The position numbers and the translations under genes were made by a program. Shown in pieces: positions 24,601-39,600 of a stretch of 64,000 bases of DNA (positions within the stretch are counted from its first letter, which is position 1; every line of letters begins with the position of its first letter). The notes under the pieces are model-generated. The model was not told the origin of the DNA, did not search any database, and saw only the letters and a list, made by a program, of their open reading frames with translations. Source of the DNA: Notospermus geniculatus (Eukaryota; Nemertea; Pilidiophora; Heteronemertea; Lineidae); the NCBI GenBank assembly GCA_002633025.1, contig NMRB01000155.1, positions 522,425 through 586,424 on the forward strand. The letters are read 5' to 3'.

Positions 24601-27600
24601 AAACCAACTCATATTATAGACTCTTTAGTATCTTTTTGGAGATATTTTACTAAATATTATTATTTAATGGCAGCATATAGTGATATTATTTAAAGTAAGA
24701 CATTTAGTTAAGACTTCGATGTTCATATTAAATGGATCATTCAAATAAAGAAATAAAGTAGGGTGAACTAGAAGATCCTTGTTTCCTTTTCATGATGAAG
24801 TAGGTTTAAGCTTGAGCTATTAGACCGAGATGGTTTGTTTATGTTGTGAAAGTATGATGGGGAAAAACCATTGAATGAGGGACAACTAACATTGCTGTAA
24901 AAGTTGGTATCGTGCTGAAGACTTGCATCAGACCAACCAGCATAAGGATGATAACATCATTGCTACGTGGTTGACAACTAACACTGGATTAAGTTCATGC
25001 AACCAGCAAGTTATAACCAGCTGACTGCTTGTGACTGATTTCAAGAGTAATGTATACAAAGGACTTGCATTTAACGTATGACCTAATGCCACCCTACAAT
25101 GCCCTATTTCCTGCACCCTTCCTGTCAACCCAGAATCCAGTGTGTGGAATTGATAAGGGTCTCAAGCCGCAAAGTGTTCCACGAAAAAGCTCTTTTTGGC
25201 AAAACTTTGCCCCTTGAGTCCCTGTCAAGTTGAAACCTTCCTGGATTCACCCCCCNACCCCCGGACCCTTTCTCAATCTTTGGTGGCTTGACCGTTTTAC
25301 AGAGGAGCCTATAGTTATCACAGTACCACTAACAGACCAACACTGCATTGAGAAAGACAATGTCACCTTCGAATTCGAACTTTCAAAACCCAATGTGGCG
25401 GTCACGTGGTACAAGAGTGGTAAAGAGATCACACCAGATGCGCGCCACCAAGTGGTCGTAGATGGAAAAGTTCATCGCTTGGTGCTGCGGGGGGCTGAAG
25501 TTGACGATGAAGGGAGTTACACTGCCAAGGTCAAGGACGTTGAGACAAGTGCTAAGTTATTTGTGGATGGTGAGTTGTGATTCTGATGAAAACTGCGGAG
25601 GCAAAATTACTGTCCGCTCAAAGTGTTCGCCAGTTGCTGGAGAATTTGATTCCAGGAAGTGGGCTGTTTCTTGTGACTTAGGCCAAGAAGGATGCATGTG
25701 TTCGTACTTTCTGTGATTCAGTTAGAGAGAGTCCAGCATGAAACTTCTATCTGTCGCATGAGGTTTCATCCCCCGACCAAAGTTGATTCTCATCCAAGTT
25801 ATCAGTTGCAACCGAGGCAAAGAAGCAATGAGTTACAAATAACTGTTTTGATTTGGTGCATCAACATCAAAACGTTTCTTTGAAACTTGCTCTGTGTCTC
25901 TGTCACATGGCCTTTTCCTTCCCTGTGTAGTGTCTGTAGTGTTCTAGTAAGACCCATCATTGTGCTTGGACACTGTCAGTTCCCTCAACTTGTCTCGTGA
26001 CGCTATTGTTCTTACTGAACCGGTAGAAGCTTTTAATAAACCTTGCAGCAGTAGAGCTGATAAAGTAGCAGTCCCTGTCACAACGTAGCAGTCCTTTCAT
26101 GAAGTAGCAGTCCTGTCGCGACCTGTGGCTGGCGTAATATTCCATCTTTACATATCCATTACCGGTACTTGCTAAATTGGCCTGTTTGTACAGGCCAATG
26201 TCAGATGTACAGCAACCAACTTAGCTAAGGTTTTATGAATATGGGCCCAGGTCTTTTACTGCTGAAACATTGCCGTCCGGAAAAAGAAATTCTTCATTTA
26301 ATAGCTGGCACCGTCTTCACAGAGGCGTTACGCAGGAAACTTTCTCTTTCCTGATGGCAGTGTCTCACAGAACATGAGGAAAGACCACCCTGACGGTTTC
26401 GAGGAAGAGTACATGTACCATTGTCTAGTTTATAGATGTTGGTCTGATGTGTTTTTGAATGTCACCCTTTTCAGAGGAACCAGTTGAGATCATGGTTCCA
26501 CTAAAGAACAAACAGTGTTATGAACACGAGAACGTCACATTCGAGTGTACGCTCTCCAAACCCGACGTCCCCGTGAAATGGTTGAAGAATGGGGAAGATG
26601 TTTCGGCAGATTTCACGGTGAAAGTTGACGGGAATAAACATTATTTGACCATAACGGATGCTCAGTTGGACCACGAGGCCGAATACACCATTGTTGTCGG
26701 CCAACTTAAGAGTAACGCCAAGCTAAAAGTTCAGGGTATGTACGCATGGACCAAGATGCATGATTCGCTCACAGAGCATGCGTACTGAGACATCACCCTA
26801 TCTACGGTAACTTATTTCTAACCTGGTCACGACGTACTGCCCAATTCACCACCATTTTGACAAATAAGTTTTCACTTTTTGTTTGTGATATTATTAACTG
26901 GAGAATGTATTATTTTATTTTCATTTAAGTTGTTAATAAATAAATCGATTATTAGAGCATGCACCTTCCTTGTTTTGTCTCTTCAACCTTATTTTGTTTT
27001 GTCATTTTGTCCCTCGTCCCCTCTTGCCGACACCCATGTTGGTAACACCCTCCCACCTCCCCCAGTAGGACAGTCCACACTCTCTTATTTAGTCCTTAAC
27101 CAGATTCCGTCAGTCCTTTGCACGTTTCACGAACTTGCAGGCCACTTTTCAGTCCAACTCGGATTGAAAGGTGTGTCATGTCAAGCGGGGCCCGAGGAGA
27201 GAAAGAGGCGATGTCGTACGATGCGTTCAGCCCAGTGATCAGCAAGAAAACTTATGTCTGGGGACGAAATGTCCGGAAACGAAACTTCTTATTGGGCGAA
27301 ATGCCCTCGGCGACGAAGTCCTAGAGCTGCGTGCTGCGGGTTTGAACGCTATACGTGCCATACACCGACAGAAAAAAATCCCTGGGTCAGGCAGAGACCA
27401 GTCTCCTTGGGTTCTGGTTGATGCCCGACATGCGTCGAGACCATAGTGGTCTGCAGGTGTCGTTTGAGCAAAGGTTTTAGTCAGACCAATCCTCTTTTGT
27501 TCAGTCCCTCGATCGCTCTTTCGATCTCTCAAGCCGTCTGGGGTACAAACCACAGGGACTTGACGCGAGATAGTAAAAGCTAGGGTTATAACCCTAACCC

Positions 27601-30600
27601 TAACTAGGGTNGAGATAGTAAAAGCTAGGGTTATAACCCTAGCTTTTACTATCTCGCGTCAAGTCCCTGTGGTACAAACAGTCCAGATAAACCTTTAGGC
27701 CAAGCGCACATTTGCGGCAAAACCCAATGCGGTAGCGGTGTTTTTAAAGTCGATTGGCCCAACGCTGACTCGTCATTCAGCTTCAGCCGGGTCGGTCGAT
27801 TTTAAAAACACCCCTACCTCATTGGGTTTTGCCGCAGATGTGTGCTTGACCTTATAACGGGTATTGGAGACGATGCCTCCCTCGCGGACTTGCAGATCCG
27901 TAATGTCGACTGGTTCGCTATCTTTTCATCGTGCTGAAGCCGAAGGGATGGGAGGAGAAGCCAGTAACGCTGCAAGTCCTCCCGAGGCTAACGTGGTTCC
28001 ATGGCCGTTCAGCGATGGTACAGACTGACTACTAGTATTCGTGTCGGACACGAAGGACTGAGGATTTTATTTCTCCCTGACCGCATTTCGCGGTACATAG
28101 AGGGAACAAAAATATACAGTACAGTAGTGAGGGGTATCGAACCCGCAGGGTCGGCGGAAGAACAAGCAGTCTACCCGACCGGGCTACCGGAACACGCGAA
28201 TCGTCAGTCAGAGCCACCGCCGGACGGTCAGGGGACCAGGTTAGGCCGAGGCTTCGTGAGCAGGACGAACACGACCACGCCACTAAGAGGGCGGCATTCC
28301 AGACAAAAACCCCAAACAGCGTACGACTAACAGCTGCACTTGTGCCCGGTTTATTGCATGACTTTCTACTAAAGGAGTAGATCTATTCTGCATGGAGAAG
28401 TACCCAAATCATGGATTTGAGAAAGGCTACGCCGGAGGTCCTTTGGAGAGACCAGGGACAAATCATTAAAGAACGTCCATCTAAATTTGGTAGTAAACTT
28501 CTTCTGTTTGATACAAATAGGTAATGTACATGTAAGTCTACCTAGAATCATTTGACAGGGTTCAGTTAACGAAATGGAGGAGTAGGTGCAGGGGGCGATG
28601 TCTTATCAATCGGCTTTAGGCTAGGCCCAGACTGACTCGGCAAATCTCAATGCGGTAGGGGTGTTTTTAAAGTCGACTGACCCGGCTGAATGACGAGTCC
28701 ACGAGCGTTGGGTCAGCCAACTATAAAAACACCCCTACCGCATTGAGATTTGTTGTCATTCTGCGCCTAGCATTGTTGCCGCCCGGACAAGTCGGCATGC
28801 GTCTCCATTTGGACGGAGAGATTTGAGCGGGCGGCAAAAACAGTGCGATGAGCATGATGACGGCTCAGTTTGCTCGCTCCGTGATCGCCCCGTCTTCGCA
28901 TGATGACTTGAGATTGTAAGTTCATTTCGTCTCAACATTTCCACCCTGCAGAAGTGGACGCCCAGTTCACGGTCCCCCTCTCTGATAAGACCGTCAAGGA
29001 AGAGGAGTACGTGGAATTCACGGCTGAGCTCACCAAGCCTAATGTCAAGGTCAAATGGGAGAAAAATGGCGTCGTACTCAAGCCCGGAGCAGACGACAGA
29101 ATCAAGATGACGTCAGATGGCACCAAGTATACGCTGAGCATCAACAAGTGTCTGTTGGATGATGAGGCGAAATATACCATCGTCTTACCAAGTGATAAGA
29201 AGAGTAGTGCTACTCTTACTGTTGAAGGTAAGCAGTCGAACGCAGGTGAAAGATTATAGGGCCAAGCTACCCCCCCCCCCCACACACACAAAGTGCAATG
29301 AGGAACCTGCGTGCCGTTTAGATCTATCCCGACAGGTGCGACCATCGCTGGGTGGAGCAGGTCTGTGGTAGAAAAGGAAACCAATGAACCGAGATTATAA
29401 ACATGTCAGCAGGAACCCGTGGGGGAGGGGGGGGGGGCACCGAAGCTAAAAGGTTTCAGACCTAGTGCCTCAGAGCTTGTTTCCACAGAACCGTCTCTCT
29501 GCCACCACTGGGACTTGTCGCCTCGTCCCCCGGGCAGTTTTTCATTGGGACGTTCTTTCCTTTCACACCGGATTTTGGTTGTGACATGACAATGATCGAA
29601 AGAGCCCGCCCTGTCCCACGTGTCACTGTATCGCACGCGAATCGGTGGCAGAGTCGACTCTTGTTATCAACACTCCAGACAGCGCTGATCCTGTACGGAG
29701 GCGTTTGCTTGCTTACGTCACGCGCACTCTGCGTCATTCGGCATCCCTCGGTCAGCCGAGGTGTAGCCTACCGAATAAAAGTTTTCCCGCCGGCGCAATC
29801 TCCAACGCAGAGGTCAGACAGTTTCACCGCACACGTGGAGCAAAGCGCCTGGGCTTGCGAGTTCCCGCCGGCGGCAACCAGTTAGCAAACCTGCTCATAA
29901 AAGTTCCTTTTCTCCGTATTCAAGGGGCTTAAGGTGAAAAGTAAGGGATGTTAGATTGTCAAAATAGGTAGACTAATTGAAGAATATGGAATTATTTCAT
30001 ACCATAAACACTTTCCCAGGATGGGATGCGCATCTCGCCAGCAACGTGCGTTTGCGGCGCGCGCGCGCATCACGTCTGCTTCGTGATGAGTCGGATTCAG
30101 TGAATGATCGCCTAATGAGGCGTAGGTATTTTGTTTGTTAGCGAACCAATAGGCTCATGCCCTTTGGTTGAACATCTGAATAACAATCAACTCTTGTTAC
30201 AATTTGAATTAGACCTACCGACATCAATATACAGGATGCAACAAAAAATAGTACCACTAACATTATGGCCCCCTCCCCTTGGCCTTGATATGTGGGATAG
30301 GATGACAGTAGCAGCTTGAGATGGCCTCTTTATGATTTACCAGTATGGCTTCAGCCCTGATGGAAAAATGCAATACAATATGACCACCCCCCCCCCCCCC
30401 CCCNTTATTTCACCTATTATCCAATAGATGGCGCTATGCTCCTGGTATAAACTCTCAAAATGTTTTGACATCTTTTCCCACAGAGGTGCCTGTAGTTATC
30501 ATTAAACCTCTCGAAGACAAGACCGTCCGTGAACATGACACCCTCACTTTCGTCTGCGAGGTCTCCAAGCCAAAGGTCAACATCAAATGGTTCCGCAACG

Positions 30601-33600
30601 ATCGCGAACTACTTCATGATGACAAGTTTGACATGGTTTCGGAGGGTGTCACTCACAGTCTGACGGTGAAAGATGCTTTGAGATTGGATGAAGGAGAATA
30701 TACTATTGTGATTGAGGGGTCACTGAGGTCAACCGGCAAACTCAAGGTCGAAGGTAAGAACTCAGTTGAAGGTTGCTTTGGAGGGTCACTTAGGTCAACT
30801 GGCAAATCAAGGTCATTGTGAGAACTTAGTTGAAGGCCAACTGCCAAACTCAAGGTCAATGTAAGAACTCGGCTGAAGGTCAACAACCAAACTCAAGGTC
30901 AGCGGAAGAACTTGGATGTATTGAAGGTCAACCATCAAATGTCAAGGTCAACATAAGACCTTAGATGAAGGTCAACCATCAAGCTCAAGGTCAGCATAAG
31001 AACTAGGATGTAGTTGAAGGGCAACCATTAAATGTCAAGGTCAACATAAGACCTTAGATGAAGGTCAACCATCAAACTCAAGGTCAATGTACGGACTTAG
31101 TTGAAGGTCAATTGCTAAACTCAAGGTCAATGTGAGAACTTAGTTGAAGGTCGCCCAGTTGCAGAATGTCACTCATCTTGTCTCCTTCCTCTGCAGGAGT
31201 TCCCGGTCCACCAAATGCCCCTGTCATCTCAGAAATCTTCAAGGAGTCTTGCGTTGTTACCTGGCAACCACCGGAAGATGATGGCGGCTGTCCACCAATC
31301 ACAGGCTACCATCTCGAGCGTCGCGTTGTCGGCGGTCCAAGATGGTTGAAACTGAACAAGGAACGCATCACTGACCTGACCTTCAAGGTCACTGACCTCA
31401 GTGAAGGTTTGGAGTATGAGTTCCGTGTCAGCGCTGAGAATAAGATAGGAGTCGGCAAACCCAGTCCCCCGTCCAAACCGTTCACTGCCAAGGACCCATG
31501 GAGTAAGTACCGGTACAGGTTGTGGTTCTATATTCTCTGTTCCAGAAACGCTGCAGGGTTTGAGGACATTTCATCTCCAGACTTTTCATCCCTAATATTT
31601 ATGACAGCTATTGATGATCAAACTTCGACTCTCACTCCTTCCAGACCTCCCTGGCAGGCCCGGTATCCCCGCTTTCAGCCGTGTCACCGACAATTCTATC
31701 CATCTGAACTGGACCCCACCAGAAGATGATGGGGGAACACCGATCTTCAACTACGTCATTGAGTATCGCGAGAAAGGAGCTCCAAGCTGGACCCGCGCCA
31801 ACAAGGAGAATGTACCAGAGTTGGAATACACGGTCACTGACCTCAAGACGGACAAACTGTACGAGTTTAGGGTCCGTGCTGAGAACAAAGTTGGTGTCGG
31901 TGAACCATCACAGTCAACTGAAGCTATCAAGATCAAGGAACCACTGGGTGGGTATCTAAGTTCTTTCACTCTTTTTTCTCTTCCTTTTCACAAAATGATA
32001 CCTTGAGTTGATGGTTCAGTTTGGAGTTCAAATTCCAAGGTGGTTGATTGTTAGATTTTTCCGTCGGGGCTGAAACCATAGCATTATTGGCCCTGGTAAG
32101 TACAGAGGAGGCCATCAAGGTGGTTATTATTTGGAATTGAGTACCTTTATAAAACCTTCACAGTGAATGTTCTTCATCAGGAATTTGATGATAATGAAAA
32201 TTGTTCTTTTTCCAGTTGGTGAACCACCAGTGATTACACTAAATATCCAGGATGTGACAGTTGTGATGCCCGAGACGGCCGTCTTGGATTGTGACATCGA
32301 GCCGGGCAAACCTCCTGCTGAGGTCAAGTGGTAAGTTGGTTTGAAATAGTCTCCTGGAAGAGTCTGTCAATCTTTGAACTGAAATATTTGTGCAAAAGTA
32401 TCTTTCTCTCATGTCCTATGCAGGCGCGGATCCAGAGAGGGGCACCCCGGGCGCGGGTCTCCTCTCCGTGAAATTCTGGAATTTGGTGCAAATTTCGATG
32501 TTTCTAGGACAGGGCGCCCTGTCTTTCCCCAAATCGTGGATCCGCCCCTGCTACGAGCATAGTCATATGGGTAGACAGGGATGTGAAACTCACTCCTGTC
32601 ACTCCAGGTACAAGGGTGACCAGCTGCTGAAGAAGGGGGATAAGTATGATGTCACCTACGAGGGGAAAGGGTCACGTCTGAAGATCAAGAAGACACAGCT
32701 CACGGACGGAGGACGCTACACGTGTAAAGCAAAGAATGTCATCGCACAGGTGGAGACGTCCGGTAACGTCACCATCCACAGTGAGTAAAACCTCAATCTT
32801 CATCATTAGTCTACAGGGTGTTCGAGGAAAAAGTCCTCAGAACATCAGTGGTGCCAGTCCTTGTGCAAAGTGGGCAGCTTTTATGAAAGCTCCCAACATG
32901 TATATCGGATGACTTTGATGCAACCGCAAAACACTACCTGAGACTATGGAGGGGGGCACTTCAGTTTCACTTGTCACCAGGGCCTTGATAAAGTGGAAGG
33001 TCAGGTGATGACATTCATCGCCATCCATGCACAATCATAGGAGGCCGTGCAAAAGACACTCGTCACAGTGTTTGACTGAGTCCACTGCCTGCCAACACCA
33101 GCCCCGGTAGGCCTAAATCACCTGCGTCTGTTCTCCCCCACTTCTCACCACATCTGACTTCGAGACCTGTCTTTTTCCAGAAAAGCCAACCATTACATAT
33201 GCCGACAACCTGAAGAAGACCCAGTCGCTCAAGGTGAACGGACTGCTCCAGATCCACGTGGAGGTTGACGGCATCCCACAGCCAACGACGTCCTGGTTCC
33301 ACAACGACCAACCAATCACTCCATCCCAGACACATCAAATAGATTCCACCGACCATTCCACTACCCTCACCGTGAAGAATGTCTCACGTGAGGACAGTGG
33401 TCTTTATATGGTGGTCGCTGAAAACGTCGCTGGAAAGGCCCAAGCAGACTTCGAATGTGTCGTCAGGGATAGGCCATCGCCGCCACAGAATCTTGAGGTC
33501 ACAGACATACAGAAAGACTCCATTGCTGTTAAATGGGACGTCCCCAAAGATGATGGCGGTGCGCCGATCACTGGATACATCGTCGAGCGCCGTGATGTGA

Positions 33601-36600
33601 AGAAGACAACCTGGATGGAGGCTGCCAAGACTGATGCTAAGACGTTGAAGAAGAAGATAGAGAAGCTGATCGAGGGAAATCAGTATTTGGTGCGTGTGTC
33701 GGCCGTGAATGAGATCGGGACCAGTAACCCTGTGGAGCTCATGGAACCAGTCACCTGCAAGAGCCCATATGGTAAATATTTGTATCTTTCCATCATGACT
33801 GAAGCCACAGCATTATTGGCCCTGGTAAGTACGGAAGAGGCCATCTCAAGCTACCCATGTTCCTCACTTGGATGGGGTCGTTTACTTGCCCTTATAAAGG
33901 CACAAGATACAAGGCACCATGACTTACTGTTCTGTGCGATGGACGTGAAGAGGCATGACTGAGGTGATGGACAATGGTTTCAAATTGGTTTTATCCTGCT
34001 GTTGTTTGTTTACAGATGTTCCTGGACCACCGATCAACGTCCAAGCTTCCGACATCTCCAAGTCCCAGATCACACTAACCTGGCAGCCACCGACCTATGA
34101 TGGTGGACTCCCGATCAAGGGGTATAACGTGGAGAGATGCCAAGTGGGCAGTGATCGCTGGATCAAACTGAACAAACAGCTCGTACCAGAGTTGACGTAC
34201 ACTGTGTCTGATGTGACAGAGAACCAGGAGTATCTGTTTAGGATATCTGCTGAGAATGATGAGGGTGTCGGGCCTCCGTCTGATGTCTGTGGACCTATCA
34301 AGGCAAAGAATCCATTTGGTGAGTGTTTTTCACTGTCGTGGTATTAGGAGTGATGCAGCGGAAACTGTGGTGTCTGTCACCACTGAGGATCCAGGTTCGA
34401 TCCCCTGTGGGACGTGATAGAGAGGGCGACTCACTTTGACGGTGCAGGTTTTCTACGGGCACTCCATTTGTCTACGGAGCTAATAATACCCTATTTGACA
34501 CTTACCTTTCAATTCAATTTCTTATGTCTCCTCTCAAGTTGAAGCTCGTCAGAAAGCTTAGCTCTCTCTGATATTGGTCGTGTGCAAGAAATAACAACAA
34601 ATTTTACAAAAAATTTGATGAAATTTTATCTTTCAGATCCTCCAGGTAAACCCGGTAAACCGATCGTCGAGGAGCTGACTGAAGAGACAGCCAGTTTGAG
34701 ATGGACCGCCCCTGAAGATGACGGTGGTGCACCCATCACACACTACATCCTAGAGATGAAACACCCTGCAGACAAGAAATGGACGGTTGTTGATTCGAAG
34801 GTTCCATCGACAGAGTACCTCGTGAAGGGACTGAATGCAGAGACAGAATACATCTTCCGTGTGACGGCTGAGAACAAGGCTGGCCAGGGACCACCGTCTG
34901 ACCCGTCAGATGTTGCCAAATATGGTAAGGAGAAGGGTTTCAAGGATAGCACTGCCCTCACATCCTGCGTCACGTCCTCCGGTTTCAGATCGAGGTTCTG
35001 GTTGAGATTTCAGTGGAAGTGTACAGATCTGCGGATTCAAGAATTGTTGATTTTGAGATAAAATGAGTGTAGTGATTTGAAACATGTTCGAATTCTGAAG
35101 ATGTGATTGTTTTATTTTGTCAGAAATTCCACTGAAGATCATCCGTCCTCTGACTGACCAAGAAGTGAGCTCTCTACCGGCTCAGAGGACATTCGAATGT
35201 GAAATCAACAAGGCTAACCTTGATGTGAAGTGGTGCAGACAAGACAAGGTCATCGCCCCTAGCAACAAGTACAAGATGGAGGTTGTCGGGAATGTTTATC
35301 GTCTGACGATTAATGACATCACGGCTGATGATGATGCTGATTACACCATCAAGGTCGTCAACAAGGATGTGGAGTCCACGGCTGCTTTGTTTGTCAAAGG
35401 TAAATTGGTTTAGTCAAGTCCATGGAAAGACACGCTGAGTTACTCTCTCTTTTGGTCTGATCAGGAACTGAACCCAGCAGCTGATAAGCAGCAACTGCCC
35501 TCTGGTGTAGATCCAAGGGCCTGGACCCAACCCTTCAGAAACCAACAAGTTATCATCTGGATCGGCTCAGATTTGCATCCAAGTCCTAGAGTAGCCTAGT
35601 CAGATTTTGAACTTTTCTTTGGGACCCCCTCCCCCCGGCATAGGTGGTGGTGGTGGAAGGTGTGCATCTGTGGCCACCCCCTCANCCCCCCCCCCACCGG
35701 CAAAAAATCCTCAATCTGCTCCTGGCCCTGTCCACTCCAATCAATTTGTACAACTCTTAGCCTTCATCTGTTCTTCTCTTTGCTATCTGTCTACAATTAT
35801 CTAAAATTATATGAAACATCTAAAACTCTCTTTTCAGTTCCTCCCAAAATCTTGTTGGATAAGAACTTCAAGGATACGATCACACTCCACGCTGGCAAGT
35901 CGCACGTCGTGGAGGTTCCATTTGAAGGGTGTCCCATGCCCGAGGTGATGTGGACGTTTAACGATGGAGCGTTTACTGATGAGACACGCATCAAGGTGGA
36001 CACCATCCCTGGAATGACAGCGCTCACACTCGGGAAAGTCCAACGACCAGATGCTGGAGAGTATCAACTGATGATTAAAAACAACTTTGGTACGACAAAT
36101 CTGGTGGTCAGGCTGATCGTACTGGGTAAGTGAACCATGATCAGACAATTCCACATCCTGAGGTAGGCCTATAAACAGTGGTTCTTGGTGGACACAAACT
36201 TACCTCAGATTTTGTGATATACATGTACTGAGGTAATCAGTAATTCTGAGTGCTTGCTCCTTGCATCACTGCAAACAAAGGTAGGGAGCGGATGCTAAAA
36301 ACCAAAGTGGCTCTTTATTTCCTTTCGAAAGCCTCACATATGTCCTCTTTTGTTACAGATAAGCCAACTCCTCCGAGGAACCTCGAGGTGGATGAGGTCA
36401 CCCCTGAGTCTGCTCATATCAAATATGACGTCCCAGAGGATGACGGCGGATCCCCTATCACCGGTTACATCATCGAGAAACGTGACATCAAGAAGAAGGC
36501 CTACACTGATGTGACAACGACGGATAAACTGGAGGCAATGATTCCTAAACTTGTCACCAAGAGTCAGTACGTGTTCCGTGTGGCGGCCAAGAATGACGTC

Positions 36601-39600
36601 GGCACCAGTGATTGGGTGGAGAGCAAGACTATTACTGCAAAGTGGTCGTTTGGTGAGTTCTGTTATCCTGTGCAGGTCATAGTACAACAACTCAGATTGT
36701 GGCTACTCCCATCTGAAGGATACTGGGGGAGTCAGGCAGCCTAGGGTTGAGCATCAGATCAGAGACCGAGAGACCTTGGGTTCGATTCAAGTTGCCTCTT
36801 CGTACTGAAAGGACCAAGTGAGCTGCTCCTTGAGTTCTTCAGAAAGGTTCCTGGATGAGAATAAGTAGATATTCTTGAACCTGAGCTTTCCATTTCCTGA
36901 GTTCTCTTGTTGTCCTTTCAGATGTTCCTGGAGCTCCTGATGCCCCAACCATCACCGACATCTTCAAAACATCGGCTGTCTGCAACTACCAGCCTCCAGC
37001 CAGTGACGGTGGATCACCCATCATCGGGTATCATATCGAGCGCCGTCTGACGTCCAGTACACGCTGGGGCAAGATAAACAAAGACATTGTTCCAGAGTTA
37101 CTGTTCAAGGATGAGGACCTAAAGGAAGGCATGGAGTATGAGTACCGTGTCGCAGCGGAGAACAGGGCTGGTGTTGGCCCGTTCAGTCCACCCTCAAAAC
37201 CATTCAAGGCTAAGGATCCATGGGGTGAGTTCTTGGCTTATAAATCTTGCATTTTAGGTATGCATTGTGGTAGTTGAAGTGAAATTGGGGACCTTTCTTG
37301 GTTTTTCACTTACAATCGAAAAACAATTGTTTCAGATTTGCCTGGCCCACCTGGCATTCCACAATTCAGTGAAATCACTGACACCTCAATCAGGTTGAAC
37401 TGGACTCCTCCAGAGAACGATGGCGGGACTCCAATCACAAACTATGTCATCGAATACAAACTGAAGGATGGTAAAAAATGGACTGTCGCCAACGACGACA
37501 CAGTCACAGATACGACCTTCATCGTCAAACGCCTGAAGACTGACTCTGAATACGTGTTCAGGGTGAGCGCTGTTAACAAGGTTGGACAAGGTCCACCCTC
37601 GGCGAATACACCAGTACAACTCATCAAGGCCCCTCTTGGTAAGTTTCCAGATCCAATCTCCAGCCAGACCCATTCTTCACGAAAGGGAAATTTTACTGAA
37701 ACTGACATAATTTTTCTCGCTGTTTTTCAGTTGGTGAACCACCGAAGGTCAGTCTTGGTATGAAGGACGTCACTGTCGTCTCCCCAGAGGAGGCGGTCCT
37801 TGACTGTGACATGGAACCAGGGACCCCGGAGGCAGAGATCAGGTGGTACAAGAACGGTACCCAGATCACCCCTAGTGACAAATATGAGATGACCCACAAG
37901 GACAAGATGGCTGAACTCAAGATTAAGAACTCCGAACCCAAGGACGCGGCCACGTATAAATGTGAAGCATCTAATATCATTGGTACAGTGGATACGTCAG
38001 CTAAGGTCACTGTTCACGGTAAGTTTACGTTTTAAGTTCTCAGTGTTTAAGCTTACTAGACACAGGAGTCAGTGCTGATCATGAAGGCATTATCCTGGGA
38101 TGAGGCCTTTCCATTGCACATGGATTGGGCTGACCCCTGCGATCACCCCACATGTGGTCATCTCAACATACTCAAGCTACTCATGTTCCTCACTTGGATG
38201 GGGTCTTTTACTTGCCCTTCCAAAGGCACAAGGTACAAGGCACCACGGGTTACTGTCCCATGCAACGGACGTAAAGAGCCAGGGATGATTAATCCCATAT
38301 GGCCCAGGCTGGACTCGAACCTGGGACCTGCTACTTGCTGAGTGAACGTGATAACCACTAGACTATCAAGGCTCTTTAAGGTGACTCGGTTGCAGCACTT
38401 GTGGAACTGGGTGCTGTCGTATAAATTTGACGATCGTCTCTGCCTCTTTCAGTGAAACCCACTATTGATTATGAGCCAAAATACAAAGAGCCACAGAATC
38501 TGAAGGCTGGTACCACCCTCATCATCCCAGTCAAGATCGCTGGCCTACCAATCCCGACTAGTACGTGGTATATCGGTGAAACACCACTGAAAAACACGGA
38601 CAGGATGAAGATTGACGTCACGGAGACATCGTCCTCGATCACGTTGAAGTCTGTAACCAGGAAGGATGCTGGCATGTATGTCGTGTCGGCAGAAAACATC
38701 GTGGGGACTGCTAATGCTCAGTTTGAGCTGATTGTCAAAGGTAGGCTTTAGTTAAATCTTCCCCAGTTCAAGAAGGAATGTCGCTGAGTGAAAGTTACAA
38801 AGTCGGGTCTAGACTGCAGAGTCTTGAGTTGAGTCTAAATGGCGGGGTCTTGAGTTGAGTCTAGATGGCGGGGTCTTGGGTTGAGTCAAGACACATACCC
38901 ACTGAAAATCTATTTTTGTCTCGCCTGTTGAAATTCAGAGGTCCAAAAACTGCAGCATCAACTTCACAGATGCAAACATTACAAAGGGTGTTCTCTGTTC
39001 CAGACAAACCATCACCCCCACAGGAACTCAAGGTGACTGACGTCCAGAAGGATTCTATCTCTATCTCCTGGAACATCCCGGCGGATGATGGCGGCTCACC
39101 AATCACAGGTTATATCATCGAAAAACGTGACGCCAAGAAGAACACATGGTCCAGCGCTGGAAAGGTTGACGCCAAAACGCTCACATTCCAAGCAACAAAA
39201 CTGATCACTGGCAATGAATATCTGTTCAGGGTGAGCGCTGAGAATGCTATCGGTGTTAGTGAACCGGCGGAGATGACTGAACCGGTCATGGCAAAGAGTC
39301 CATTTGGTGAGTGGTCAACAATCATCGTTTTCAGGTTGGACAGCAGTTTTGTCCAAGATTAACTTGCATCCCAGTAACAGAGTTCATCTCACTTCATCTT
39401 ATCATGTCCATCTTTGTTTCTTTGAAGATGTTCCTAGTGCACCCATCAACCTCCACACAACTGACGTCACCAAGAGTCAGATCTCACTCGCTTGGGAACC
39501 ACCAGAGAAAGATGGCGGCACACCAATCATCGGGTATATCGTGGAACGGAAACAGACGACGAGTACCCGCTGGGTGACACTGAATAAAGAACCAGTACCA

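Larger units (their letters stand above)
26736..28951 (+). other. 2.2-kb intron with a cluster of foldback elements
   Basis: Holds a palindrome next to an N (27544-27673), two members of one foldback family (27696-27854 and 28621-28770) and a tRNA-like word cluster near 28140-28215. No exon is seen. Confidence 0.6.

Noticed and set aside
25250-25260. N bases at 25256, 30404 and 35685 as contig joins
   Set aside because: They sit in poly-C runs and look like ambiguous calls. Only 448 and 27611 coincide with structural anomalies.
28001-28330. Reading frame of 109 residues in the intron
   Set aside because: Arg/Pro-rich without a recognisable domain, embedded among foldback elements. No acceptor or donor of phase 1 fits.
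38305-38371. Possible tRNA gene on the minus strand
   Set aside because: A-box and B-box words are present, but an acceptor stem cannot be closed by eye and the sequence runs on into a repeated body. It is a SINE head, not a tRNA.
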